A stretch of 64,000 nt of DNA from Acidimicrobiia bacterium. GTDB lineage: Bacteria; Actinomycetota; Acidimicrobiia; Spongiisociales; UBA5794. Below, one piece after another: positions 8,275 through 15,793 of the stretch (position 1 is the first letter of the stretch; every line of letters starts with the position of its first letter). The notes beneath the pieces were generated by a model. It saw nothing but the letters and a program-made list of their open reading frames with translations, had not been told where the DNA came from and did no database searches. The stretch spans positions 248,001 through 312,000 of the forward strand of contig JAWKJB010000002.1 in the NCBI GenBank assembly GCA_041393965.1. The letters are read 5' to 3'. The translations under genes and the position numbers were made by a program.

Positions 8275-9209
8275 CGGCGATCCACCAGGTAGCGGAACAC
8301 CGATTCGAGCGATTCGTCCTGCGGCAGGAAGGACTCGATCGAAGCGTCGCACGCGACAGCGAGACGCGGCGTCATGCGGCCGAGGCCGACGACATCTCCG
8401 GTCTCGACGGTCAGGTGCCCCTGTCCGGCTTCGACGCTGAACACGGTCCCCGTCGCGAACAGCCTCGAACCGAGCTCGTGGGGGTGGTCGGTGCCGATCT
8501 GGACGATGTACGGGATGTTGCGCATCGCGGCGCGAATCGCCTCGACTGATCCGGCTGCGGCGAGTCGACCGTCGACAATGGCGACGACGCGTGTCGATAC
8601 CCGTTCGACCTCTTCGAGGACATGACTGGACACGATCACGGTTCGGCCCTGCGCGCCGAGCTCCTGGAACACCGAGATGAGGTGGGCACGCTGGATGGGA
8701 TCGGTTCCGTTGAGCGGCTCATCCATGATCAGGATCGTCGGATCGGTGACAAGGGCGGCAGCGACCTTGATGCGTTGGCGCATGCCCTTCGAGTAGCCAC
8801 CGACCACCCGGCGCGATGGTTCCTCCATACCGACCGTTGCGATGGCACGATCCACGCGGTCCGTGTCGTTGAAACCGGCAAGCCGAGCCGCGTAGCGGAC
8901 GAACTGTTTGCCGGTCATGTCCTCGTACACGGCGTCCTCGTCCGGTACCAGCGCAACGCTGCGATACACCCCGTGGGATCGCCGCGGATCCATTCCGAGC
9001 ACCCTGACGGTGCCGTTCGAGACATCCGTGAGGCCGGAGATCATGCGCAACAGCGTGGTCTTGCCAGCGCCGTTGGGTCCGAGCAGGCCGGTGACCCCCG
9101 GGCCGAACGAACAGGAGAGGTTTGAAACGGCGACCTTCTGCCCGAACCACTTCGAGGTGTTCGCGACCTCGATCGTCGGTTCAGAAACGAACGCAGGATC
9201 GAGAGTCAC
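8271..9209 (-). CDS. ABC transporter ATP-binding protein
   Basis: An ABC ATPase of about 312 residues that would energise the permeases encoded next to it. It shows Walker A (LLGPNGAGKTTLLRMI), the signature segment VVGGYSKGMRQRIKVAAAL, Walker B (ILIMDEPLNGTDP) and the switch His (VIVSSHVLEEV). The C-terminal 80 residues form the accessory domain common in drug or antibiotic exporters. The GTG start at 9209 overlaps the upstream permease stop by 4 nt (GTGA). The second acidic position of Walker B is Glu as expected, but the D-loop carries Asn-Gly (LNGTDP) where TxGLDP is usual, a minor oddity. Confidence 0.88.
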   Translation of the reverse strand: MTLDPAFVSEPTIEVANTSKWFGQKVAVSNLSCSFGPGVTGLLGPNGAGKTTLLRMISGLTDVSNGTVRVLGMDPRRSHGVYRSVALVPDEDAVYEDMTGKQFVRYAARLAGFNDTDRVDRAIATVGMEEPSRRVVGGYSKGMRQRIKVAAALVTDPTILIMDEPLNGTDPIQRAHLISVFQELGAQGRTVIVSSHVLEEVERVSTRVVAIVDGRLAAAGSVEAIRAAMRNIPYIVQIGTDHPHELGSRLFATGTVFSVEAGQGHLTVETGDVVGLGRMTPRLAVACDASIESFLPQDESLESVFRYLVDRR

Positions 9210-10099
9210 ATGAGCCTCTGATATCGGCGAAGGACAAGCCAGACGAAGACTGCGGCGAGCGCAACGATCGATGCGAGCCCGATGAGTGGGTCGATGCCGG
9301 TGTAGGTGAGGAGGGAATCGGGATCCGATTCCCCGAAGATCCACAGGTTCACGGCATTGGCCGTATCAAAAGGGGCCACGAGGGCGAACCAGCGGTTGCC
9401 GGCGAAATCGGCTCCGCGGACGAGGCCCTCCGCGATGCCTGACAACATGAGCATGCTCGCGATGAAGGTCGCGGACGCGACTGCCTTGCGCTTCGCGAGT
9501 CCCGCAACGAAGAAGGCCGGCGGCACGAAGGTCAACGCATACACGGCCCCAACGGCGAGACTCCGGGGGAGCTTCGGAGCGGCGTCGACGAGCCCGGCAA
9601 GGATGCCATCGGTGTCGGTGCCTGCTTCGCCGATGTAGAGCACGAGCTGCGGGAACAGCAGGAAGAACCCGACGACAATCAGGATGCTCGCGAACTTCGC
9701 GATGACGTAGTCGCTGGAAGTCAACGGTCTCGACGACAGCATGGAAAGGACGCCGTCCTTGCGGTCCGGGATCAGAAGTTCGGGTCCTGCGAGGCCCGAG
9801 AACAGCAACGCGATGGTGCCGCCGATGACATAGAAGGACCCGTAGTTGGTTGCAAGGTCGAACTCATCGCTTGCGCCGGCGGGGAAGAAGAAGACGATGC
9901 CGACGGCGACGATCGCGGGCACGACCGCGATGATGATGAGCATCCAGGGCACGATCTTTCGGCGCGCCTTGCGCCGCAGGCCGAGCACACGCCGAACGCC
10001 GTCGCCGACGATCGTGCTCCGAGCTCCCCCCCGCCCGCGCCGTTCACCATCGTACGGCTCGTACCCAAGGTCGTAGACCGCCCCTCCCGCGCCGGTCAT
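9206..10099 (-). CDS. ABC-2 type transporter permease
   Basis: A 297-residue permease with about six membrane segments. The N-terminus carries YDLGYEPYDGERRGRGGA, a signature shared by a family of actinobacterial ABC permeases. The conserved cytoplasmic segment GPELLIPDRKDGVLSMLSSR lies between helices 2 and 3. It sits between two ATPase genes on the same strand and overlaps the downstream one by 4 nt. It may pair with either ATPase. The substrate cannot be inferred. Confidence 0.82.
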   Translation of the reverse strand: MTGAGGAVYDLGYEPYDGERRGRGGARSTIVGDGVRRVLGLRRKARRKIVPWMLIIIAVVPAIVAVGIVFFFPAGASDEFDLATNYGSFYVIGGTIALLFSGLAGPELLIPDRKDGVLSMLSSRPLTSSDYVIAKFASILIVVGFFLLFPQLVLYIGEAGTDTDGILAGLVDAAPKLPRSLAVGAVYALTFVPPAFFVAGLAKRKAVASATFIASMLMLSGIAEGLVRGADFAGNRWFALVAPFDTANAVNLWIFGESDPDSLLTYTGIDPLIGLASIVALAAVFVWLVLRRYQRLM

Positions 10100-10127
10100 G
10101 ATCCCTCCCCGCCCCGACCGACCCGGT

Positions 10128-10244
10128 GAACGCGTACCCAGGGTTCGCGTTCAACTAAAAGGTCGCTGGTGGCCCACAGTATCGAGGCTTCTGTGGGCCA
10201 GAATGTACATTTCCGTTGAACGCGAACCCTGGGTACGCGTTGAC
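10128..10244. repeat. Palindromic dispersed repeat, full inverted-repeat element (copies A and B)
   Basis: Two near-identical palindromic units lie head to head: unit A at 10128-10155 (core GCGTACCCAGGGTTCGC) and unit B at 10215-10244 on the opposite strand. Reading inward, each has a 16-nt spacer and then GCCCACAG. The inner arms TGGCCCACAG (10170-10179) and CTGTGGGCCA (10191-10200) form a perfect 10-bp stem with an 11-nt loop. Related half elements occur inside the BMC rpiB (13434) and at the end of the nuclease gene (62500). The element lies between an ABC ATPase and its permease. Confidence 0.85.
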
Positions 10245-10262
10245 AGGTGCGGTGCACCTTCG

Positions 10263-11171
10263 TCATGGTCGTTCTCCATGCCGGATGAACAGGTCTTCGA
10301 GGGATGAACCTGCGCCATCGAGGCGCCGCAGGGCGGCATCGTGACTCGCTGCGGTGTCCCTGATGAGTCGATGGACATCACCGCCTTGGAACCGAACGAC
10401 GAGCCGTCTCCCATCCACGGTGACCGAAGCCCCTCGCTGGCGAAGGTCGTCAGCGAGGGTGGCGGGATCGTCGACGAACTCGACACGGACCGTCTCGTCG
10501 TCGGTGTCACCACCGATCGGCCCGGTGTGGAGCAGGGTTCCCTCGTCGAGCATCACCACCCAATCGCAGGTTCGCTCGATGTCACCGAGAACATGGGACG
10601 ACACCACGACATCGATCCCGAAGGTTCCGAGCCGTGCAATCAGCTCAAGCATCTCGTCGCGGCCGGAAGGGTCGAGACCAGCGGTCGGCTCGTCGAGGAA
10701 CACCAGCTCCGGATCGTGGACGATCGCCTGGGCAAGCTTCGCTCGCTGCTTCATCCCGGTCGAGAAGTCCCCGAGGTACCGGAAGCGCTCCTCGTCGAGG
10801 CCGACCAGGGTGAGGACATCCGATGCCCGCTGTCGGGCCGCGTCACCGGGGAGGCCCGCCGTACCGGCTGCAAACACGAGGAAGTCCGCCGCGGTCTGAT
10901 CGAGCGGGAGGCACGGACCTTCCGGCATGTACCCGATGACAGAGCGAATGCTGATCAAGTCGTTACGGGTGTCCATACCGAGAACAGTTGCGGTTCCGAC
11001 GGTCGGATCGAGGATGCCGAGGAGGATTCTGATCAGCGTCGACTTGCCTGCGCCGTTCGCCCCGACGAGGCCGGTCCGGCCCCGCGGGATCGATAGATCG
11101 AGGCTGTGGAGCGCAGCGATCCTGCCGTAGGCGTGCCCGATTCCATTGGTGGTGAACGAGGTGTCAGGCAT
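10263..11171 (-). CDS. ABC transporter ATP-binding protein
   Basis: An ATPase of about 302 residues, first gene of the four-gene ABC cluster. Walker A is LVGANGAGKSTLIRILLG, the signature region is FSTGMKQRAKLAQAIV, Walker B is LVFLDEPTAGLDPSG and the switch His is in VVVSSHVLGDI. A C-terminal domain of about 80 residues follows. The start is uncertain: ATG 11171 gives MPDTSFTTNG, ATG 11192 adds seven residues, and neither has a strong ribosome site. The palindromic repeat element separates it from the permease at 9206-10099. The divergent membrane-protein gene starts at 11242. Confidence 0.87.
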   Translation of the reverse strand: MPDTSFTTNGIGHAYGRIAALHSLDLSIPRGRTGLVGANGAGKSTLIRILLGILDPTVGTATVLGMDTRNDLISIRSVIGYMPEGPCLPLDQTAADFLVFAAGTAGLPGDAARQRASDVLTLVGLDEERFRYLGDFSTGMKQRAKLAQAIVHDPELVFLDEPTAGLDPSGRDEMLELIARLGTFGIDVVVSSHVLGDIERTCDWVVMLDEGTLLHTGPIGGDTDDETVRVEFVDDPATLADDLRQRGASVTVDGRRLVVRFQGGDVHRLIRDTAASHDAALRRLDGAGSSLEDLFIRHGERP

Positions 11172-11241
11172 GACGGCCAACGGTAGCGGCATCCCCAGTC
11201 GCAGTGCGTCAGCGGGTTGTTCCCGCCGGTACGCTCAGGTC

Positions 11242-11991
11242 ATGGAACTCGTCTCTGGGATCGTCGCGGCGACGGTGGCGTCAGCGTTCACGGTTGAGCT
11301 GTGGTTGAGCTGGCGAGCACGCCGAAGACTTCATGCCGAGGCATGGACACTTGCCTTTGCCGCATACTCGCTCGGAACTTGGGCGCTTGTCGCGGGCTTG
11401 GCATTCGGTTGGTCGGCGACCTCGTTCCGTTTCTTCTACTTCTTCGGGGCGATCGCCAACATCCCACTGCTCGCGGTCGGGGCGATCGCCCTTGTCGTCT
11501 CCGAGCGTGCAGCCCGACGCTTTCTTGCTCCCACCCTGCTGTGGGTCGTTGTCGGATTCTTCGCGACCTTCCTTGCTCCGCTTTCGGCGCCCCTGCTCCA
11601 CGACGGCGTCCCGGAGGGCAGTGATGTCTTCGGCTTCTCCTTTGTCATTGATGCGCTCACCCTGCCGGGCCCAAGGATGTTCGCTGCGGTGTCGGGCGCC
11701 GTGGGGTCGGTCGTGATCATCGGGCTCTCCCTCGGAACGATCGTGCGAAACCTGTCAGGGAACCGCAGGCTGGTGTGGGCGAACATCCTGATCATCGGTG
11801 GTGTTCTTGCTCCGGCCTTTGGTGGCACGCTCACCGCGTTCGGGGATTCGGCGGGGCTATCGATGTCGTTGATGATCGGCATCACGCTGCTGTGGGCCGG
11901 CTACCGGATGGCGACCGGGTCGCGGCGGCAACCGGTCTCCGGCGAGATCTGGGAAATCAGCGTTCGAGCGCTCGAGGAATCAGAACGCTAG
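11242..11991 (+). CDS. Hypothetical seven-helix membrane protein
   Basis: A 249-residue protein with about seven predicted membrane helices and no soluble domain. Charged loops such as SWRARRRLHAEAW follow the first helix. The overall pattern recalls small actinobacterial integral membrane proteins of unknown function. I do not recognise the family. ATG 11242 (MELVSGIV) is preferred over the longer frame from 11146 because the extra residues are charged and shadow the divergent ATPase start. The 3' end overlaps the convergent gene at 11957 by 35 nt. Confidence 0.75.
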   Translation: MELVSGIVAATVASAFTVELWLSWRARRRLHAEAWTLAFAAYSLGTWALVAGLAFGWSATSFRFFYFFGAIANIPLLAVGAIALVVSERAARRFLAPTLLWVVVGFFATFLAPLSAPLLHDGVPEGSDVFGFSFVIDALTLPGPRMFAAVSGAVGSVVIIGLSLGTIVRNLSGNRRLVWANILIIGGVLAPAFGGTLTAFGDSAGLSMSLMIGITLLWAGYRMATGSRRQPVSGEIWEISVRALEESER

Positions 11992-12439
11992 CGGTCGGTC
12001 GGATCGCAAGCTTGGGAGCCCTGCGTGACACCGCAGCGAGGACGAGCAGCAGCGCGCCGATGGCGGTGAGCATCCATGCAGGCGAGGTGCTGCCCAGGGT
12101 GGCGGTTGGAGGCGGACCGTAGATCACCGTGATCTCCACCGTCTCCCCGGGCCTGACATCGCCAACAAGCCATGTGTTGTCGACGATGGTGCCTGCGGGA
12201 GCATCGGTGACGACGCAGTCGCACGGCGCCGGCCCAAGGTCCACTCGGTGGTCGGTGAGAGTCGACGCGGTCGTGTTCGTCACTGAGATGGAGCGTGTTC
12301 CACCGGCCACCACACCACCGACGGTATCTGCGGCGTAGGACGACAGGGTGATTGCGGGTGGAGCGGCGACAGCCGTGCTGACCGTTGCAAGGACCAGCAC
12401 GACCGCTCCACCAACCACCAATAGGGTCTTCCTGACCAT
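11957..12439 (-). CDS. Secreted or membrane-anchored hypothetical protein
   Basis: A protein of about 160 residues. It has a signal peptide (MVRKTLLVVGGAVVLVLATV, cleavage near TAVAAPP), an extracytoplasmic beta-rich domain of about 90 residues (RSISVTNTTASTL, VRPGETVEITVIYG) and a C-terminal membrane helix (AWMLTAIGALLLVLAAV) followed by basic residues. The Ig-like pattern and a Cys pair (PCDCVV) suggest a surface-exposed fold. No function can be assigned. ATG 12439 starts the signal peptide cleanly; the frame extends upstream to 12508. Confidence 0.7.
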   Translation of the reverse strand: MVRKTLLVVGGAVVLVLATVSTAVAAPPAITLSSYAADTVGGVVAGGTRSISVTNTTASTLTDHRVDLGPAPCDCVVTDAPAGTIVDNTWLVGDVRPGETVEITVIYGPPPTATLGSTSPAWMLTAIGALLLVLAAVSRRAPKLAIRPTASVLIPRALER

Positions 12440-12511
12440 GGGAGCACGATATGGGTCAATCGACCCACCTGCGAGACACAATTGTGTTGGAATGAAGTAA
12501 CTAGTCATCGG

Positions 12512-12556
12512 CAGTTCACAGTCAACAGTGAACAGTCAACAGTGAACTGTGAACTG
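12512..12556. repeat. 45-bp inverted repeat with internal direct repeats
   Basis: The arms CAGTTCACAGT (12512-12522) and ACTGTGAACTG (12546-12556) are perfect 11-bp inverted repeats. Between and across them the 13-mer GTCAACAGTGAAC occurs twice in tandem (from 12521 and from 12535). It lies just after the stop of the HTH gene, so it could act as a transcription terminator on the minus strand, but there is no T-run. A dispersed or mobile repeat is equally possible. Confidence 0.6.
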
Positions 12557-12561
12557 CTCCG

Positions 12562-13287
12562 TCAGCGCTTTCTGTTTCTCCAGCCGGCCGTGAGATAGCG
12601 CCAGTAGGTCGTGGTGTCGGGGGTCTCAGAAACCGGGCCGGGATCGGCGACCACTTCTGGCTCCTCACGAGGGGTGGTCGGCTCGCTCGCCTCCACCACG
12701 GCGGCTCGGCGCAACTCCGCGAGTCGCTCACGCAAGAAGGCGGCTTCGGTCTCGGCCTTGGCTGCCCGTTCGCGGGCGTCGGCGAGTTGCTGGCCGGCCT
12801 CGTGGAGGTTCCCGAGCTGGTTGAGCATCTTGTTCCAGGCATCGATCGGCACCAGCATCGAGCCCTCGGGCATGGTCGGCGTCTCAGGCTGCCGGGCCTC
12901 ACCGCTCGAGCCGTCGTCTGCGTCGATGTGGGGATCCCGAGTCTCGGGATGTGCGGGGTGCTCGGGCGCTTCTTTGCCGTCGGGTCGCAACTTTCTCCCG
13001 AGGGCATCCGCACGAGCGCGGATCGACCCGAGGTCGATCATGCGAAGAGCCAGCTCGCCGTCGGATTCGAGATAGGACTCGACGGCGCCTCGGCGGACCC
13101 ATTTGCGCAGCGTGTTGGCGGGGATCCCGGTAGCTTGCTCGGCCTCTTTCAAGGTGACAAATTGACCGGCGAGAGCCATCCCGTCGTTTCGTTTGGCAGT
13201 GGGGCGCGGCGGCGAGGAACGCTTTGCGTGAGAGGCTCGAATCGCCTCGGTTTCCCATCGTGTGGTTGCGTCCATCGGTCCGTTCAT
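12562..13287 (-). CDS. MerR/excisionase-type HTH protein with coiled coil; candidate BMC regulator
   Basis: A 241-residue putative DNA-binding protein. A MerR/excisionase-like winged helix (about residues 43-95) reads VTLKEAEQATGIPANTLRKW then RRGAVESYLESDGELALRMI. A charged Pro-rich linker follows, then a coiled coil at about residues 150-205 (QQLADARERAAKAETEAAF, RERLAELRRA). The C-terminus ends in basic residues (WRNRKR). It is transcribed divergently from the microcompartment operon with 65 bp between the two starts, the usual arrangement for a local regulator. No effector domain is seen. The regulatory role is inference. Confidence 0.75.
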   Translation of the reverse strand: MNGPMDATTRWETEAIRASHAKRSSPPRPTAKRNDGMALAGQFVTLKEAEQATGIPANTLRKWVRRGAVESYLESDGELALRMIDLGSIRARADALGRKLRPDGKEAPEHPAHPETRDPHIDADDGSSGEARQPETPTMPEGSMLVPIDAWNKMLNQLGNLHEAGQQLADARERAAKAETEAAFLRERLAELRRAAVVEASEPTTPREEPEVVADPGPVSETPDTTTYWRYLTAGWRNRKR

Positions 13288-13352
13288 CCTATCGCCGAAC
13301 GGTCGCGCTTGGACGAGCCGCCCCCTCTAGGATGGCGGCAGGAGGACACCGC

Positions 13353-13979
13353 GTGACCGCACGAGACCCCAATATCGAAGCAGAGGTCCGTGCGATCGTG
13401 CGCCGCGTCGTCGACGGTCTCCCCGAACCGGGTGTCAACGCGAACCCTGGGTTCGCGTTCAACGAAAAGGGCAACGACAGCCCACAGAACGACGGTCCGC
13501 AGTCCGGATCGGTGGAAGACATCCGATCGATCGCGATCGGTGCCGACCATGGTGGCTTCGCGTTGAAGGAACGGCTTGCGTTCCGGCTCCGCGAGCAGGG
13601 CTACACCGTGGATGACTGCGGGACCGACTCCACCGATGCGGTCGACTATCCCGATATTGCGGTGGAGGTGTCGGAGCGAGTCGCCTCCGGCTCGAGTCAG
13701 GTGGGCATCATGATCGATGGCGCGGGAATCGGTTCGTCGATGGCAGCGAACAAGGTAGCCGGTGTCAGAGCAGCCCTGTGCCACGACCTTTCGACGGCGC
13801 GCAACGCACGGGAGCACAACCACGCCAACATGTTGACCCTTGGCGCCGGTCTCATCGGCGACTCCCTTGCGTGGCAGATCACCCTGGAGTTCCTCGCAAC
13901 GCCGTTCGGCGAGGGAAGGCACGCAAGGCGTGTCGCGAAGATCGATGACCTCGATCGTGTCAGAGCGGCCACGCGATGA
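13353..13979 (+). CDS. RpiB/LacAB-family sugar-phosphate isomerase, microcompartment cargo
   Basis: First gene of the BMC operon, 208 aa. GTG 13353 has GGAGG at 13341-13345. Residues 1-23 (VTARDPNIEAEVRAIVRRVV) form an amphipathic helix resembling encapsulation peptides. A low-complexity linker (about 27-58) is encoded largely by a dispersed repeat. The RpiB domain begins IAIGADHGGFALKERLAFRL and continues YTVDDCGTDSTDAVDYPDIA. The catalytic-base position, Cys in E. coli RpiB, is Asp here (VGIMIDGAGIGSSMAANK), and the Glu used by mycobacterial RpiB is also absent; the active-site His region AREHNHANMLTLGA is kept. It may isomerise ribose/ribulose 5-phosphate or another pentose phosphate. It overlaps deoC by 4 nt. 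Confidence 0.85.
   Translation: MTARDPNIEAEVRAIVRRVVDGLPEPGVNANPGFAFNEKGNDSPQNDGPQSGSVEDIRSIAIGADHGGFALKERLAFRLREQGYTVDDCGTDSTDAVDYPDIAVEVSERVASGSSQVGIMIDGAGIGSSMAANKVAGVRAALCHDLSTARNAREHNHANMLTLGAGLIGDSLAWQITLEFLATPFGEGRHARRVAKIDDLDRVRAATR
13434..13492 (+). repeat. Dispersed palindromic repeat, half element inside rpiB (copy C)
   Basis: The palindrome at 13434-13463 has core GCGAACCCTGGGTTCGC. It is followed by GAAAAGG, a spacer and GCCCACAG (13480-13487), in the same order and spacing as units A and B near 10.1-10.2 kb. The repeat is read in frame as part of the linker between the N-terminal helix and the isomerase domain (NANPGFAFNEKGNDSPQ). Confidence 0.85.
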
Positions 13980-14818
13980 GCGATATGTCGCGCGAAGAAC
14001 TGATCGAGGTTGTCACCCGTGAGGTGCTTGACGCCCTCGCGGAGCGGTCCGACATCTGTGCGAATCCCGAGCAGCTTCGCCATATCGTCGTCAACGGCGC
14101 TGATCGGGTCTCGTTTCACGGGGATGCCGAGGATGTTCCGATCGATCTCGCGCGATACATCGACCACACGCTGCTGCGCCCGGATGCGACCGCCGATGAG
14201 ATCGACCGCCTTTGCGACGAGGCAACGGAATACGGCTTCGCTTCGGTGTGCATCAACCCGACATGGGTCAAGCGCGCCGCTGAACGGCTCCGGGGCTCCG
14301 ATGTGAAGGTCTGTACGGTCATCGGCTTCCCCCTCGGCGCGACACCGCCAGAGATCAAGGCAATGGAGGCGCGCCGTGCATTGCGCGACGGCGCGCGTGA
14401 AGTTGACATGGTCATCAATGTTGGCGCACTCAAGTCCGGCGACGAGGATCTCGTCTTCACCGACATCTCCAAGGTGGTCGATGCCGCTCACGAGGGAGGT
14501 GCGATCGCCAAGATCATCCTTGAGACCGGTCTTCTGACCGACGAGGAGAAGGTGATTGCTGCGGCGCTCTCGAGCAGGGCAAGGGCGGATTTCGTCAAGA
14601 CCTCGACGGGATTCAGCGGGGGAGGGGCGACCGTCTACGATGTCGCGTTGATGCGTGAGACCGTCGGACCGTCCATGGGGATCAAGGCCAGCGGGGGTGT
14701 GCGAACGCTCGAGGATGCCGAGGACATGATTGCGGCAGGAGCAACGAGAATCGGCGCTTCCGCAGGTGTGCAGATCGTCAGTGGCGACGGAGGAGAAGGT
14801 GATGACGACCGGTATTGA
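13976..14818 (+). CDS. deoC: Deoxyribose-phosphate aldolase, microcompartment cargo
   Basis: A class I aldolase that splits 2-deoxy-D-ribose 5-phosphate into acetaldehyde and glyceraldehyde 3-phosphate. The Schiff-base Lys is in DFVKTSTGFSGGG, the proton-relay Lys in GIKASGGVRTLED and the catalytic Asp in EVDMVINVGALK. At 280 aa it is about 55 residues longer than minimal DeoC at the N-terminus; the extension starts MSDMSREELIEVVTREVLDA, an amphipathic helix like BMC encapsulation peptides. The ATG overlaps the rpiB stop by 4 nt, and the 3' end overlaps the next shell gene by 17 nt. Context makes it the acetaldehyde-generating enzyme of the compartment. Confidence 0.95.
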   Translation: MSDMSREELIEVVTREVLDALAERSDICANPEQLRHIVVNGADRVSFHGDAEDVPIDLARYIDHTLLRPDATADEIDRLCDEATEYGFASVCINPTWVKRAAERLRGSDVKVCTVIGFPLGATPPEIKAMEARRALRDGAREVDMVINVGALKSGDEDLVFTDISKVVDAAHEGGAIAKIILETGLLTDEEKVIAAALSSRARADFVKTSTGFSGGGATVYDVALMRETVGPSMGIKASGGVRTLEDAEDMIAAGATRIGASAGVQIVSGDGGEGDDDRY

Positions 14819-15428
14819 GTTGCGGGCGTATGCCTTCCTCGACAGCCTCCAACCCCAGTATGCAGCCTTCATGGGGACGACCGCGCAGGGGTTTCTCCCC
14901 CTCGCGGGGGAGGCGGTGCTCTTCGTCGAGGTCGCTCCCGGCATCGAGATCAACCGGCTCACGGACATCGCTCTGAAGGCGACAAGCGTCAAACCGGGTA
15001 TGCAGATCATCGAGCGCGTGTTCGGCCTCCTCGAGGTGCATTCCCCTGAGCAGTCCGAGACCAGGGCGGCAGGGGAGGCCATCCTCGCCTCCCTCGAGCT
15101 GGGCGAGTCCGACCGAATCAAGCCGACCGTGCACACCAGCCAGCTCATTCGCAGGATCGACGATCATCATGCCCAGCTCATCAACCGAACCCGGCACGGG
15201 CAGATGATCATCCCGGGGCAGACGCTGTATGTCCTCGAGTGCGCGCCGGCCGCCTATGCCGCACTCGCTGCGAACGAGGCGGAAAAGGCCGCGAACATCA
15301 ATGTTCTCGAAGTCAGGGCATTCGGTGCCGTGGGGAGGATCTACCTCGGCGGTGAGGAACAGGATGTCGAGGTTGGCTGGCGTGCGGCCATCGCTTCGCT
15401 CGATGGGCTCGATGGAAGGTCAACATAG
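14802..15428 (+). CDS. Tandem-domain BMC shell protein (BMC-T), first copy
   Basis: A 208-residue shell protein built of two BMC folds, expected to form pseudohexameric trimers. Domain 1 covers about residues 4-95 (IELRAYAFLDSLQPQYAAFM, FVEVAPGIEINRLTDIALKA) and domain 2 about 105-200 (MIIPGQTLYVLECAPAAYAA, then NEAEKAANINVLEVRAFGAV). I cannot tell from sequence whether the domains are circularly permuted as in EutL. Such trimers often carry a gated central pore. ATG 14802 has GGAGGAGAAGG upstream and lies inside the end of deoC, indicating coupling. It differs strongly from the second BMC-T at 17555. Confidence 0.85.
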   Translation: MTTGIELRAYAFLDSLQPQYAAFMGTTAQGFLPLAGEAVLFVEVAPGIEINRLTDIALKATSVKPGMQIIERVFGLLEVHSPEQSETRAAGEAILASLELGESDRIKPTVHTSQLIRRIDDHHAQLINRTRHGQMIIPGQTLYVLECAPAAYAALAANEAEKAANINVLEVRAFGAVGRIYLGGEEQDVEVGWRAAIASLDGLDGRST

Positions 15429-15460
15429 GAACGGCAAGGAACGGAATCACAGGAGGATCC

Positions 15461-15763
15461 ATGTCCGATGCATTGGGAATGATCGAATGTCGCAGCTTTG
15501 CGGCGATGGTTGAAGCTGCCGACGCGATGGTCAAGGCTGCCAAAGTCGAACTCGTGAGCTATGAGGAAACCGGCGGCGGCTATGTGACCGCGGTGATCCG
15601 CGGTGATGTCGCGGCCGTGAAGGCTGCGGTCGATGCAGGTGTGCGGGGTGGCGAGAAGGTCGGCGAGGTCATCGCCACCCATGTGATCGCGCGTCCCCAT
15701 GTCAACATCGACCTGGTGCTGCCGCTCGGCCGCACCGGCCAAGCAAGCGACACCGTCGGCTGA
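15461..15763 (+). CDS. BMC-H hexameric shell protein
   Basis: A single-domain shell protein of 100 residues (Pfam BMC type), the only BMC-H in the locus and so presumably the main facet tile. Family features are GMIECRSFAAMVEAADAMVK, the segment VELVSYEETGGGYVTAVIRG with the pore loop in GGG, and VAAVKAAVDAGVRGGEKVGE. The usual KIGSG pore sequence is replaced by ETGGG, which gives a small-residue pore lip. It lies 32 bp after the BMC-T gene with a GGAGG site upstream (15450-15456). Confidence 0.95.
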   Translation: MSDALGMIECRSFAAMVEAADAMVKAAKVELVSYEETGGGYVTAVIRGDVAAVKAAVDAGVRGGEKVGEVIATHVIARPHVNIDLVLPLGRTGQASDTVG

Positions 15764-15793
15764 TACCAGCACCCGGTCGGGAAGGGAGCCCAT

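Noticed and set aside
10170..10200. The 10-bp hairpin as an intrinsic terminator of the ABC operon
   Set aside because: It has no T-run, has an 11-nt loop and is symmetrical within the dispersed repeat element, so it is better explained as part of that element.
13309..13333. TTGGAC and TAGGAT as a promoter for the microcompartment operon
   Set aside because: The spacing is only 13 bp, too short for a normal sigma-70-type promoter, so it is not listed as a feature.
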